DNA from: an uncultured Mediterranea sp.
GTDB taxonomy: Bacteria; Bacteroidota; Bacteroidia; Bacteroidales; Bacteroidaceae
Assembly: GCA_945641355.1 (NCBI GenBank)
Contig: CALZEQ010000001.1
Coordinates: forward strand, 62,001 to 126,000
DNA: 64,000 bases
Reading direction: 5' to 3'
A program made the translations under genes and the position numbers. Each line of letters begins with the position of its first letter. Position 1 is the stretch's first letter. This document shows, in pieces, positions 51,843 to 61,285 of the stretch. The notes under the pieces were generated by a model, which ran no database searches, had not been told where the DNA came from, and saw only the letters and a program-made list of their open reading frames with translations.

Positions 51843-51868
51843 TTCCGTTACCTCTAAAGTAACAGAAA
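51843..51868 (-). repeat. right 26-bp inverted repeat (recombination site)
   Basis: Exact reverse complement of 50665-50690. It lies 13 bp downstream of the -7 box of the invertible promoter, so it would be transcribed as leader in either orientation. Confidence 0.9.
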
Positions 51869-52007
51869 TAGACATTTCTTTTTTGCTTATCAATCTGCTT
51901 CTCCTATTTGCTTGGATTCCTTTGTTGTAGTGAGTCTTTTATGTTTCATTTGTAGATAAGTTGATTGTTTAGTTTGTGCCTATAGTCTTTCCCGATTTGA
52001 CGGATCC

Positions 52008-52276
52008 AATAAAAAGGGCATGAAAGACTGTACTTCGTTTCCCCAAGTCCAGGTTCTCGCATACCTTTCCACAAGGATAAACGGTACAGACAATCCATGC
52101 CCAGATGATATATCCGCACACATGCTATGCATGCAACGAGTATACACTAAACATGGACGCCTATAGTGCCGTATCTTCTTGTGGAATCAAATTTGCGAGA
52201 TTTGGACTTGGAAGATAACGCCTGTAAACGCCCTATCAAAACTATCCAATAGATTCCCCGCCGGGCGTATTGGATA
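52008..52276 (-). ncRNA. candidate structured RNA, about 270 nt, beside the invertible cassette
   Basis: Leftward transcription from the promoter at 52281-52310 would start at about 52276, at the foot of a 10-bp perfect hairpin (CTATCCAATA / TATTGGATAG, 52277-52268 and 52251-52242). Further on come CAAAT / ATTTG and CTTC / GAAG stems, and at the 3' end a long nested stem: GGGCATG / CATGCCC (52102-52096, 52022-52016), CTGTAC / GTACAG, CGTTT / AAACG and a CCTT / AAGG hairpin. It is followed by TTTTTATT, an intrinsic terminator. CCAAGTCCA near 52203-52211 can pair with TGGACTTGG in the terminal-hairpin region near 52043-52051, a possible pseudoknot. No ORF of 60 codons. It does not resemble tmRNA, RNase P, SRP or 6S RNA as I know them. 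Confidence 0.55.
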
Positions 52277-52280
52277 GCGA

Positions 52281-52310
52281 CAAAGGTACGAAATTTATCC
52301 ATATGTCAAA
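52281..52310 (-). promoter_or_regulatory. promoter of the candidate RNA gene
   Basis: Minus strand TTTG (52310-52307), 18-bp spacer, TACCTTTG (52288-52281). Initiation would fall near 52275, at the first hairpin of the candidate RNA. Confidence 0.62.
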
Positions 52311-52779
52311 CAATGAAACATAATTTTGGAGAATTTTTCATCAGAAAGATAGGTGAAAATGCAATAGATGGGTGTTTGACTCCTCAAAAACGGAATAAGT
52401 CAGTAAAATAGGGCCGAAAAATAGGGAATAAGTGGATTCCTTCTTGGTAAAATACGATTTCTAATGTAATTTCGCTCCGAAAGAAAACTCGTCCATTATG
52501 TAGGACAGAAACTGTTCACGCATTTTGTAGAGATCAATCTGGAACTGGAATGTGTCTGAACCAAAAGTTCATAATGTAAATGGCTATTTATATAAACCGT
52601 CGTTTATATTTGTGTCGTAACAATTGATTCCCCCAAACGAAAGCCTTATTATTTTTTGAGAATATAGTTGAAGAGGAGTGATTGAGATATGTTCATGACA
52701 ATAACCGCCTCATCAGTGTCCCAGAGCGAAGGGGCACCGATGATGCGGTTAGTCTGTGTATACGATTCAGGGTGAGAGG
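52311..52779. other. 469-bp intergenic stretch without a supported gene
   Basis: AT-rich region between the RNA locus and guaA. It contains a small hairpin TATAAAC-CGTC-GTTTATA (52591-52608) overlapping a plus-strand TATATTTG box (52605-52612). It also holds the out-of-frame tail of an ORF antisense-shifted to guaA. I see no supportable gene. Confidence 0.5.
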
Positions 52780-54333
52780 TTACTCCCACTCGATAGTCGA
52801 AGGTGGTTTGGACGAGATGTCGTAGCAGACGCGGTTTACGCCCTTCACCTTGTTGATGATGTCGTTGCTCACCTTGCCAAGGAACTCGTAGGGCAGGTGG
52901 GCCCAGTCGGCGGTCATGGCGTCGGTGCTGGTGACGGCACGCAGGGCTACCGCACGCTCGTAGGTGCGTTCGTCGCCCATCACGCCCACACTCTGTACAG
53001 GCAGCAGGATGACGCCGGCCTGCCAAACCTTGTGGTAGAGGGCGGTCTCGGTGCCGTCGGCCTCCTTCACCTTCCAGTCCCACAGGCCGCGGATGAAGAT
53101 GTCGTCGGCATCCTGCAGGATGCGTACCTTCTCGCGGGTGATGTCGCCTAAGATGCGGACGGCCAAACCCGGACCGGGGAAAGGATGGCGGCAGATGAGG
53201 TGTTCGGGAATGCCCAACTGGCGGCCTACGCGGCGCACCTCGTCTTTGAACAGCCACTTCAGCGGCTCGCACAGCTGCAGGTGCATCTCCTCGGGCAGGC
53301 CGCCCACGTTGTGGTGGCTTTTGATGACCTTGCCGGTGATGTTGAGGCTCTCGATGCGGTCGGGGTAGATGGTACCCTGCGCCAGCCAGCGTGCGTCTGT
53401 AATCTTGTGGGCTTCGGCATTGAACACCTCCACGAAGTCGCGGCCGATAATCTTGCGCTTCTTCTCGGGGTCGGTCACGCCCTCCAGATCCTTGAAGAAC
53501 TTCTCGCTGGCATCTACGCCAATGACGTTCAGGCCCAGGCACTCGTAGTCGTGCATCACGTTCTTGAACTCATCCTTGCGCAGCAGACCATGGTCAACGA
53601 AGATACAGGTCAGATTCTTGCCGATGGCACGGTTCAGCAGCACGGCGGCTACAGAGGAGTCTACACCTCCGCTCAAACCTAAGATGACGCGGTCGTTGCC
53701 GATTTGCTCTTTCAGTTCGGCTACGGTAGTGTCGACGAACGAGGCCGGGCTCCACGTCTGATGACAGCCGCAGGCATCGACCACAAAGTTGCGGAGCATC
53801 TGCGTGCCCTCTTCGCTGTGGAACACTTCGGGATGGAACTGTACGCCCCATACCTGTTCGCCCTCTGCCTGATAGGCCGCAATCTTCACCTTGTCAGTCG
53901 AGGCGATGATGCGGAAGTTCTCCGGGATGGCCGTGATGGTGTCTCCATGACTCATCCACACCTGTGTGCCCTGCTTCACACCTTGGAACAGCAGGTTGTC
54001 TGCCTCGATGTGGCTCAGGTGAGCTCGTCCGTACTCGCGTGTGCCAGCCGGCTCCACCCGTCCGCCGTTGCTGTAGGAGATGAACTGTGCGCCGTAGCAG
54101 ATGCCCAGGATGGGGTACTTGCCGCGGATGCCGCTCAGGTCGACCTTGAAGGCGCTGGCGTCATACACCGAGAAGGGAGATCCCGAGAGGATGACACCCT
54201 TCACGCTCTCGTCGTCGTGGGGAAACTTGTTGTAGGGGACAATCTCGCAATAGACATTCAGCTCGCGCAGGCGGCGGCCAATGAGCTGCGTGGTCTGCGA
54301 GCCGAAGTCGAGAATGATGATTTTTTCTTGCAT
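52780..54333 (-). CDS. guaA: GMP synthase (glutamine-hydrolysing)
   Basis: 517 aa, [20 protein letters not shown]. The class I glutamine amidotransferase domain (1-190) has the nucleophilic Cys in LGICYGAQF (about 80) and the His/Glu pair in [13 protein letters not shown] (about 165). The ATP pyrophosphatase domain has the P-loop [11 protein letters not shown] (about 222) and [11 protein letters not shown]. The dimerisation domain has [11 protein letters not shown] (about 385) and ends with the family tail [12 protein letters not shown]. Converts XMP to GMP in the last step of guanine nucleotide synthesis. Own consensus promoter; single-gene unit. Confidence 0.98.
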   Translation of the reverse strand: MQEKIIILDFGSQTTQLIGRRLRELNVYCEIVPYNKFPHDDESVKGVILSGSPFSVYDASAFKVDLSGIRGKYPILGICYGAQFISYSNGGRVEPAGTREYGRAHLSHIEADNLLFQGVKQGTQVWMSHGDTITAIPENFRIIASTDKVKIAAYQAEGEQVWGVQFHPEVFHSEEGTQMLRNFVVDACGCHQTWSPASFVDTTVAELKEQIGNDRVILGLSGGVDSSVAAVLLNRAIGKNLTCIFVDHGLLRKDEFKNVMHDYECLGLNVIGVDASEKFFKDLEGVTDPEKKRKIIGRDFVEVFNAEAHKITDARWLAQGTIYPDRIESLNITGKVIKSHHNVGGLPEEMHLQLCEPLKWLFKDEVRRVGRQLGIPEHLICRHPFPGPGLAVRILGDITREKVRILQDADDIFIRGLWDWKVKEADGTETALYHKVWQAGVILLPVQSVGVMGDERTYERAVALRAVTSTDAMTADWAHLPYEFLGKVSNDIINKVKGVNRVCYDISSKPPSTIEWE

Positions 54334-54371
54334 ACGATACTATGGTATGATGGATATTTTATTTTGGGGGA

Positions 54372-54402
54372 CAAAGATAAGGTAAATCGAGCGCAAAAGC
54401 AA
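54372..54402 (-). promoter_or_regulatory. guaA promoter
   Basis: Minus strand TTG (54402-54400), 20-bp spacer, TATCTTTG (54379-54372), 38 bp upstream of the ATG at 54333. No riboswitch-like structure is apparent in so short a leader. Confidence 0.75.
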
Positions 54403-54567
54403 CAAACTCGTTTGATTGTTTTTTTCCGAGAAGCCGCCTAACTTATCTGAAGATGGTGCAAACTGTCTCGAACATCAGTTCCATTGTTCTCAAGTCATTA
54501 ATAAGGTCATTGATGAGGTTGCTATGTATAATTTTTAGGGGGTATGTGAAGAATCTAAGATTATCCC

Positions 54568-54598
54568 TTGGATGAAAACTCCTTCTATGGTAACTTTG
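54568..54598 (+). promoter_or_regulatory. promoter of the DUF5025-like lipoprotein gene
   Basis: TTG (54568-54570), 20-bp spacer, TAACTTTG (54591-54598), 28 bp before the ATG at 54627. Confidence 0.72.
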
Positions 54599-54626
54599 CA
54601 GCGTTTAAACGATTAAAAGCAATGAC

Positions 54627-55265
54627 ATGAAACGTGGTTTAGGTATTCTATTGTTTACAATGTTTCTCATGACCGTATGTTCAAGTTGTGAGAAAAAGGA
54701 GCTTCTAAAGCACCAGTCTGTCTATGGAGAAGCGACTATCAATAACAAGGTATTATTTCAATACACGACAATTGGTGAGGGTGTATCCAACAAATACTGG
54801 TTCCTCCCATTGGGGAATGATAACCGTTTTATCGTCAAAGACGACGTATGTTACCTTCAAATGTTCCTACGGGATGGTGAAGAAAAGGCGACAGAGGATT
54901 TTTGGTTGGTTCTGGTCGGATGCCATACTGATGAGGCTTTTCCTGTCATAGGTAAGGAATATCCGATAGTTGTCCAGCCTCAAGTGGATTTGGGCAATGT
55001 CTATAACTCTTTCTATTGGAGTGGAAAATTGAGGGATTTCTATGCGGACAACCCCGAATTTGAATCCTGCGGCATCGCGGGCTTAAGCGTACCTCCTTCA
55101 CATGATAAATTTATACCTTTAGATGGCTCTCTGCGTTTTTTGAAAGGAGATTCGAAGAGTGGTGAGTATTCCATTTCATACAACCTTCTGAGCGAAGAGA
55201 ATGTGGCCGGTACGTCATACCGCGTCAAGGGGGAAATGAATGGAAAACTCAAAATGGATAATTAG
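54627..55265 (+). CDS. hypothetical lipoprotein, possibly DUF5025 family
   Basis: 212 aa. Lipoprotein signal (MKRGLGILLFTMFLMTVC, then SSCEKK; lipobox CSSC). The mature protein starts with KELLKHQSVYGEATINNKVL and is beta-rich (YWFLPLGNDNRFIV, DFWLVLVGCHTD, GEYSISYNLLSEENVAGTSY), ending GEMNGKLKMDN. The pattern 'GEATINNKVL ... GTSYRVKGEMNGKL' recalls the DUF5025 lipoproteins of Bacteroides; this is from memory and unconfirmed. Single gene, own promoter, convergent with the hydrolase gene at 55380. Function unknown. Confidence 0.78.
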   Translation: MKRGLGILLFTMFLMTVCSSCEKKELLKHQSVYGEATINNKVLFQYTTIGEGVSNKYWFLPLGNDNRFIVKDDVCYLQMFLRDGEEKATEDFWLVLVGCHTDEAFPVIGKEYPIVVQPQVDLGNVYNSFYWSGKLRDFYADNPEFESCGIAGLSVPPSHDKFIPLDGSLRFLKGDSKSGEYSISYNLLSEENVAGTSYRVKGEMNGKLKMDN

Positions 55266-55379
55266 AAATCATTAAGCCAGGAATTCATTGGCCTGCCGGC
55301 ACAATGGATCCGATGCAGGCTAAAGCCTTCAGCGCATAGAGAGTGCCTGTGTCTGTGTGCATCAGCTTCGAACTGTCGT

Positions 55380-56345
55380 CTATGTCGAAAGCGGTGTAGC
55401 CATTGGCTCGCTTTGATCGTCGAAGAATGCCTGAGTCACAATCTTGTCTATCGTGACGCGCCTGTCGTTGGGGGTACCATAGCGGTCGTAGATGAAGCCG
55501 TTGATGTAGTCGGTGTCGTGTTCTTTGGTATCGAACAGTTCGGACAGGTAGGGCAGAAAGTCGGCACTGAAGATGTCCTCGTTCTTCACTTTGTATCCGC
55601 CTGCATCTATCATGCCACTTAGGATAAGTGGCAGAGCCACGGGATATTGTGAGATGTTCTCTGCGGCCAGGTACCGGTAGTGCGCATACATGTCGTAGGA
55701 GCCTCCGCCGATGACGCAACAGTCTATCTTGGGCAGTTCGTCGCTGCGGTAGCCCTCTGCCACCAGGCGGTTCACCCACATGCCGGAGTGGCCTCCCTGA
55801 GAGTAGCCGAGGTTGAGGGTGACGTCGCCAAACTCGAAACCCTCCTCTTTCATCAGCTTGCGGCCTGCGAGGAACGCATCGATGTTCACACGGGCCGTAG
55901 CTCTGCCCTGCAGATAGTGCTGGTTGCCCTGTGCGTCCATGCCGAATCCGTAGCCATCCGATTCTATCAAGATATAATTGGTGTTGGTCAGTACGCCCTC
56001 CAGCGTCAATCCGCTTGTCACGTTGGTAGGACGTTGCCAGTCGGCAGTGATGGTGTAGTGGTTTATCAGGCCACATCCCTTGGCCTGGACGCGCTTCTCG
56101 TGTATGTTGCGGGTCATGAAGATGGCTGCCGACAGCGTGATAGGGGTCTTCCCGTCAGTATCTACGGTCTCGTAGTTGAAGTCGTATCGCCAGAAAGTGC
56201 CGCAGTCGGTGCGGTTCACGATTCCCGTTTTCGGTTGTGTCTCCTCTTCGGGGTATATCTGATTCTCCTCGTCGGAGCATGACGGCAAGGAGAGTGTGAG
56301 GAGTAGCGCTATGGCGATCCATATCATAGAAGAACTCTTTTTCAT
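55380..56345 (-). CDS. alpha/beta-hydrolase lipoprotein, probably C-terminally truncated
   Basis: 321 aa. Lipoprotein signal MKKSSSMIWIAIALLLTLSL then PSCSDEE. The hydrolase core is visible: KGCGLINHYTITADWQRP, YILIESDGYGFGMD, and the nucleophile elbow LGYSQGGHSGMWVNRLVAEG with Ser about 197. The expected acid and His residues of the triad, normally 80-150 residues further on, are absent because the frame stops after DDQSEPMATPLST. Another minus-strand frame continues, open to 55285, with plausible protein sequence (NGYTAFDIDDSSKLMHTDTG, YALKALACIGSIVPAG). A deletion or frameshift near 55420 is therefore likely, and the protein may be inactive. Confidence 0.7.
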   Translation of the reverse strand: MKKSSSMIWIAIALLLTLSLPSCSDEENQIYPEEETQPKTGIVNRTDCGTFWRYDFNYETVDTDGKTPITLSAAIFMTRNIHEKRVQAKGCGLINHYTITADWQRPTNVTSGLTLEGVLTNTNYILIESDGYGFGMDAQGNQHYLQGRATARVNIDAFLAGRKLMKEEGFEFGDVTLNLGYSQGGHSGMWVNRLVAEGYRSDELPKIDCCVIGGGSYDMYAHYRYLAAENISQYPVALPLILSGMIDAGGYKVKNEDIFSADFLPYLSELFDTKEHDTDYINGFIYDRYGTPNDRRVTIDKIVTQAFFDDQSEPMATPLST

Positions 56346-56406
56346 ATCCGTCGGTTGAATGGAAAGGTTGGAAAGACAGAGGCGATGAAGCTGAAGAAAA
56401 GAGGAA

Positions 56407-56437
56407 GGTGTGTCAGAAGTCAGGCTTGTGACACACC
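56407..56437 (-). terminator. terminator after mscL
   Basis: GGTGTGTCA / TGACACACC (56407-56415, 56429-56437) followed on the minus strand by a pyrimidine-rich TTCCTCTTTTCTTC, 35 bp beyond the mscL stop. Confidence 0.68.
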
Positions 56438-56472
56438 CCCGTTGCTCATGTACTTCTAATAAAGGAGTGGAT

Positions 56473-56937
56473 TCACTTCTTCTCCTTCAGCAGGTCGCGG
56501 ATCTCTGTCAGCAGCAGCTCTTCCTTGCTGGGGGCAGGAGGTGCGGGAGGAGTGGCAGGAGCCTCTTCCTTCTTCTTCTTTTCAGTGAGCTTGGTGAGCA
56601 GGCGGATGAACAGGAAGATGGAGAAGGCGATGATGAGGAAGTCGAACGTTACTTGCAGGAAGTTGCCATAGTTCAGCGTCACGGCATCGGCTGCGGCCTG
56701 AGTCACGTTACCGGCGGCATCTTTCACTTCGGGAACGGCCTCTTTCATCACCCATTTCAGGTCGGTGAAGTTCACTCCGCCTACCAGCAGGCCGATAGGG
56801 GGCATGATGACATCGGCCACCACGGACGAAACAATCTTTCCAAACGCGCCACCGATGATGACACCGACAGCCATGTCGATAACATTGCCTTTCATGGCAA
56901 ATGCTTTAAAATCCTGTAAAAATGTACTTTTTCCCAT
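56473..56937 (-). CDS. mscL: large-conductance mechanosensitive channel MscL
   Basis: 154 aa. [20 protein letters not shown] is the N-terminal amphipathic helix; [20 protein letters not shown] is the pore-lining TM1 with the conserved [14 protein letters not shown]; the periplasmic loop (about 45-90) is followed by TM2 ([20 protein letters not shown]) and a cytoplasmic Lys-rich and Pro/Ala-rich linker ([11 protein letters not shown]) before the C-terminal helix. A homopentameric inner-membrane valve that opens on osmotic downshock. Divergent from gapA. Confidence 0.97.
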   Translation of the reverse strand: MGKSTFLQDFKAFAMKGNVIDMAVGVIIGGAFGKIVSSVVADVIMPPIGLLVGGVNFTDLKWVMKEAVPEVKDAAGNVTQAAADAVTLNYGNFLQVTFDFLIIAFSIFLFIRLLTKLTEKKKKEEAPATPPAPPAPSKEELLLTEIRDLLKEKK

Positions 56938-56988
56938 TATTTAAATTATTTAATTGTGATTTTGAGTGCGAATATAAAAACAATTTCG

Positions 56989-56996
56989 TACTTTTG
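56989..56996 (+). promoter_or_regulatory. -7 box of the gapA promoter
   Basis: TACTTTTG matches TAnnTTTG, 82 bp upstream of the gapA ATG. The nearest TTTG (56961-56964) is 24 bp upstream, longer than the usual spacer. Confidence 0.5.
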
Positions 56997-57066
56997 CAGC
57001 GCATTTCAGAAAAATAAATTGTGAAATGCCAAAATTGATAGGAAACAAGCATTATAAAACCTTTAA

Positions 57067-58089
<1,023 letters not shown>

Positions 58090-58115
58090 TTTTCAGTTAG
58101 AAAATAATAAAAAAC

Positions 58116-58148
58116 AGGCGGCTTCTGTGGAAGTCGCCTATTTTTTTT
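58116..58148 (+). terminator. gapA intrinsic terminator
   Basis: AGGCGGCTTC / GAAGTCGCCT (58116-58125, 58130-58139; one G-T pair) followed by eight Ts (58141-58148). A classic rho-independent terminator. Confidence 0.9.
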
Positions 58149-58184
58149 GCATTTTTGCAAATCTAATTGTAAAAGCATTGCACC

Positions 58185-60281
58185 ATGAAGTTGAACCTAA
58201 CAATAATATTGCTTTGTATGATGACTATCGCACAGGGACAGAACCCCTTTTTGGAGAAGTATGATACGCCGCATGGGACACCTCCCTTCCATCTGATAAA
58301 GAATGAACACTACGAACCTGCCGTGCGGGAAGGCATCCGCAGGCAGATGGCCGAAATAGATGCCATCATCTCCAATCCGCAGACACCTACCTTTGCCAAT
58401 ACCATCGAGCCTTTTGAATGCTCGGGCGAACTGCTGGACCGTGTGCAGACAGTCTTTGGCAACTTGATGAGTGCTGAGACCAATGATGCGATGCAGGACC
58501 TGGCACGTACCTTGATGCCGCTGCTGAGCGAACATGCCAACAACATCAGCCTGAATGAAAAGCTCTTCGCACGTATCAAGGCTGTGTATGAGAATCGCGC
58601 CAATGAACAACTGAATGGCGAGCAGACTCGCTTGCTGGAAGATATATATAATGGATTCGTGCGCAACGGTGCCAATCTGCAAGGGAAGGAGAAGGAGGCT
58701 TATCGCACCCTGACGCAGGAACTGAGCCTGCTGACGCTGCAATATGGCGACAACAACCTGAAGGCTACCAATGCGTATCAGCTGGTGCTGACCGATCCGA
58801 GCCGACTGGCCGGATTGCCCGAGAGTGCGGTGGAGGCTGCTGCCGAAACGGCCAAAGAGAAGGGAGTGCAGGGATGGGTGTTCACGCTGCAGGCACCCAG
58901 CTACCAGCCTTTCATGACCTACGCTGACGACCGCGACCTGCGTCGCGAGCTGTATATGGCCTATAATACCAAATGTACCCGACCGGGCGAGAACTATACG
59001 CTGGATATCGTGAAGAAACTGGTGAACACCCGACTGGAACTGGCGCGTCTGCTGGGGTATGCCGACTATGCTTCCTACCAGCTGCAAGAGCGTATGGCGC
59101 AGAACAGCGCTTCGGTCTACCGGCTGCTCGACCAGCTGCTGGAGGCCTATACACCCGCTGCACAAAAGGAAGTGAGTGAAGTGCAGGAAGTGGCCCGGCA
59201 AGAGCAAGGCAGCGATTTCCAGCTGATGCCTTGGGACTGGAGCTACTATTCGAACAAACTGAAAAACAGTAAGTTCAATCTGAATGATGAGATGCTCCGG
59301 CCCTACTTTGAACTGGAACGTGTGAAGCAGGGCGTTTTCGGACTGGCTACGCGCCTGTATGGCATCACCTTCAAGGAGAACAAGGAGATACCCGTCTATC
59401 ACAAGGATGTGAAGGCCTACGAGGTGTTCGACAAGGACGGAACCTATCTGGCAGTGCTTTTCACCGACTTCCATCCGCGTGCCGGCAAACGGGCGGGGGC
59501 ATGGATGACCTCGTACAAGGCGCAGTGGAAGGATACGGCTACGGGCGAAAACAGCCGTCCGCATGTCTCCATCGTGATGAATTTCACCAAGCCGACCAGC
59601 GACAAGCCGGCCTTGCTCACCTTCAGTGAGGTGGAAACGCTGCTCCACGAGTTCGGCCACAGTCTGCACGGCATGTTTGCAAATACTACGTACCGTTCGT
59701 TGAGCGGAACCAGCGTCTATTGGGACTTTGTGGAACTTCCCTCACAGTTCATGGAGAACTTCTCCACCCAGAAGGAGTTCCTGCACACCTTTGCACGCCA
59801 CTATCAGACGGGTGAGCTGATACCCGACTCGCTGGTGCAGCGCATCGTGGACTCCTCCAACTTCAATGTGGCATACGGCTGTTTGCGCCAGTTGAGCTTC
59901 GGCCTGCTGGATATGGCCTGGTACACACGTACGACTCCCTTTGAAGGAGACGTGGTGGCCTACGAGCAGGAGGCATGGAAGCGTGCGCAGCTGTTGCCAA
60001 GCATACCCGGCACCTGCATGAGTGCCCAGTTCTCCCACATCTTTGCAGGGGGCTATGCGGCAGGCTACTATAGCTATAAGTGGGCCGAGGTGCTCGATGC
60101 CGACGCTTTCTCGCTTTTCAAGCAGAAGGGCATCTTCAATCAGGAGGTGGCCGATTCGTTCCGCACGAATATCCTTTCGGCAGGTGGAACGGAACATCCG
60201 ATGGTGCTGTACAAGCGCTTCCGAGGACAGGAGCCTACCATCGATGCATTGTTAATCAGAAACGGAATAAAGAAAGAATGA
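58185..60281 (+). CDS. M3 family oligopeptidase (peptidyl-dipeptidase Dcp type), secreted
   Basis: 698 aa. Signal peptide (MKLNLTIILLCMMTIAQG, then QNPFLEKYDTPHG). Helical N-terminal part typical of M3A; the catalytic zinc motif HEFGHSLHGMF (about 486-496, HExxH with Glu ligand downstream in SVYWDFVELPSQFMENF). FAGGYAAGYYSYKWAEVLDADAF (substrate Tyr/His loop) and the C-terminal GGTEHPMVLYKRFRGQEP complete the family pattern. It would cleave dipeptides or short peptides in the periplasm. The family includes Dcp and OpdA; I favour Dcp. The stop overlaps the next gene's start (ATGA). Confidence 0.92.
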   Translation: MKLNLTIILLCMMTIAQGQNPFLEKYDTPHGTPPFHLIKNEHYEPAVREGIRRQMAEIDAIISNPQTPTFANTIEPFECSGELLDRVQTVFGNLMSAETNDAMQDLARTLMPLLSEHANNISLNEKLFARIKAVYENRANEQLNGEQTRLLEDIYNGFVRNGANLQGKEKEAYRTLTQELSLLTLQYGDNNLKATNAYQLVLTDPSRLAGLPESAVEAAAETAKEKGVQGWVFTLQAPSYQPFMTYADDRDLRRELYMAYNTKCTRPGENYTLDIVKKLVNTRLELARLLGYADYASYQLQERMAQNSASVYRLLDQLLEAYTPAAQKEVSEVQEVARQEQGSDFQLMPWDWSYYSNKLKNSKFNLNDEMLRPYFELERVKQGVFGLATRLYGITFKENKEIPVYHKDVKAYEVFDKDGTYLAVLFTDFHPRAGKRAGAWMTSYKAQWKDTATGENSRPHVSIVMNFTKPTSDKPALLTFSEVETLLHEFGHSLHGMFANTTYRSLSGTSVYWDFVELPSQFMENFSTQKEFLHTFARHYQTGELIPDSLVQRIVDSSNFNVAYGCLRQLSFGLLDMAWYTRTTPFEGDVVAYEQEAWKRAQLLPSIPGTCMSAQFSHIFAGGYAAGYYSYKWAEVLDADAFSLFKQKGIFNQEVADSFRTNILSAGGTEHPMVLYKRFRGQEPTIDALLIRNGIKKE

Positions 60282-60787
60282 TGGATATCAGAAGGAGATT
60301 ATTGAAGGGGTGGCTGCTGTGGATGCTTCTCTGTCCGCTGCTGGCCGGCTGTACGAACGACGACGACGTGATTGCCATCTTTACGGGGAAAAGTTGGAAG
60401 CTGACCTATATAGCGGCTGAGGGTACCAACAAGCAGTACGACTTCTGGGGCGGCAACGAAACGGCTTTCCAGAACAGTATGGATGCTTTGAAGAATACGG
60501 CCAATTTTGTGATCGGTTTTGAAGGGAATGACCTGAATGGGGTAGCCGGAGGAACCTTTTCGGGACGTGGCATCCTCTATACCTTCGACGGCACATGGAG
60601 TGCCGACGGAGAGAACAACGCGCTGTCGCTCTCGTTGAAGGACGCTTCTACGGAGAGGGATGTGCTGGCATCGGCCTTCATGCAGGGACTGCGTAATGCC
60701 TACCGCTATAGTGGTGACTCTCAAAACCTATATATATATTATAAGGAGGGACAGACGGTCAAGTTTATGGCCTTCCGGCCCCAATAA
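60278..60787 (+). CDS. small lipoprotein, possibly DUF4847 family
   Basis: 169 aa from MMDIRRRLLKGWLLWMLLCP then LLAGCTNDDDV (lipobox LAGC). The start overlaps the M3 peptidase stop by 4 bp (ATGA), so translation is probably coupled. The mature part (IAIFTGKSWKLTYIAAEGTN, YDFWGGNETAFQN, FEGNDLNGVAGGTFSGRGIL, LYIYYKEGQTVKFMAF) looks like a META/lipocalin-like small beta domain. I associate this arrangement with DUF4847 of Bacteroides, located before the dCMP deaminase gene; not verified. Role unknown. 12 bp before the deaminase gene. Confidence 0.75.
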   Translation: MMDIRRRLLKGWLLWMLLCPLLAGCTNDDDVIAIFTGKSWKLTYIAAEGTNKQYDFWGGNETAFQNSMDALKNTANFVIGFEGNDLNGVAGGTFSGRGILYTFDGTWSADGENNALSLSLKDASTERDVLASAFMQGLRNAYRYSGDSQNLYIYYKEGQTVKFMAFRPQ

Positions 60788-60799
60788 AACAATGGAATC

Positions 60800-61237
60800 A
60801 TGGACGACTCTGCAAAAGCCAAGCAAGAGGCGCTGGACCGGCGCTACATACGGATGGCAAACATCTGGGCCGAGAACTCATACTGCAAGCGGCGTCAGGT
60901 GGGTGCCCTCATCGTGAAGGACAAGATGATTATCTCTGACGGGTACAACGGCACTCCTTCGGGATTTGAGAATGTGTGCGAAGACGAACACAACCTGACC
61001 AAGCCCTATGTGCTTCATGCCGAAGCCAATGCCATCACCAAAATTGCCCGTTCCAACAACAGCAGTGACGGGGCTACCATGTACGTCACGGCCTCGCCCT
61101 GCATTGAATGCGCCAAACTGATTATTCAGGCGGGCATCAAGCGGGTGGTCTACTCGGAAAAGTATCGTCTGGAGGATGGCATCGAGCTGTTGGAACGCGC
61201 CGGCATTGAAGTGGTATATACATCGATGGAGAAATGA
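60800..61237 (+). CDS. deoxycytidylate (dCMP) deaminase
   Basis: 145 aa, MDDSAKAKQEALDRRYIRMA. The cytidine/deoxycytidylate deaminase zinc site: His and proton-shuttle Glu in VLHAEANAITKIA (about 73-85) and the two Cys in TASPCIECAKLI (about 98-109). RRQVGALIVKDKMIISDGYN near residues 32-51 is the N-terminal dCMP-deaminase region. Converts dCMP to dUMP for thymidylate synthesis, cytoplasmic. It is in a run of same-strand genes (M3 peptidase, small lipoprotein, S41 peptidase). Confidence 0.93.
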   Translation: MDDSAKAKQEALDRRYIRMANIWAENSYCKRRQVGALIVKDKMIISDGYNGTPSGFENVCEDEHNLTKPYVLHAEANAITKIARSNNSSDGATMYVTASPCIECAKLIIQAGIKRVVYSEKYRLEDGIELLERAGIEVVYTSMEK

Positions 61238-61285
61238 AAAAGATAAACGGATAATAATAGTATTAGAGAAAGAGATTATAAAGCA

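Larger units (their letters stand above)
50665..51868. other. invertible DNA cassette (1204 bp) carrying recombinase and promoter
   Basis: Bounded by a 26-bp perfect inverted repeat. It contains the tyrosine recombinase gene (50702-51670) and an outward-facing promoter (51799-51830). Inversion maps position x to 102533-x, placing the promoter at about 50703-50734 directed into the gene at 50591, with initiation near 50696. In the orientation shown, the promoter points right, away from that gene. Confidence 0.82.

Noticed and set aside
52008-52276. The structured locus considered as tmRNA, RNase P RNA, SRP RNA or 6S RNA
   Set aside because: It lacks a tRNA-like CCA end and a tag-encoding ORF, the conserved RNase P blocks I would expect, and the single long rod of 6S; size and folding fit none of them well.
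52649-53542. Minus-strand 297-codon frame overlapping guaA, with a protein-like tail beyond the guaA stop
   Set aside because: Most of it is the guaA sequence in another frame. The last 40 or so codons look somewhat protein-like but have no start, promoter or family; at most a relic.
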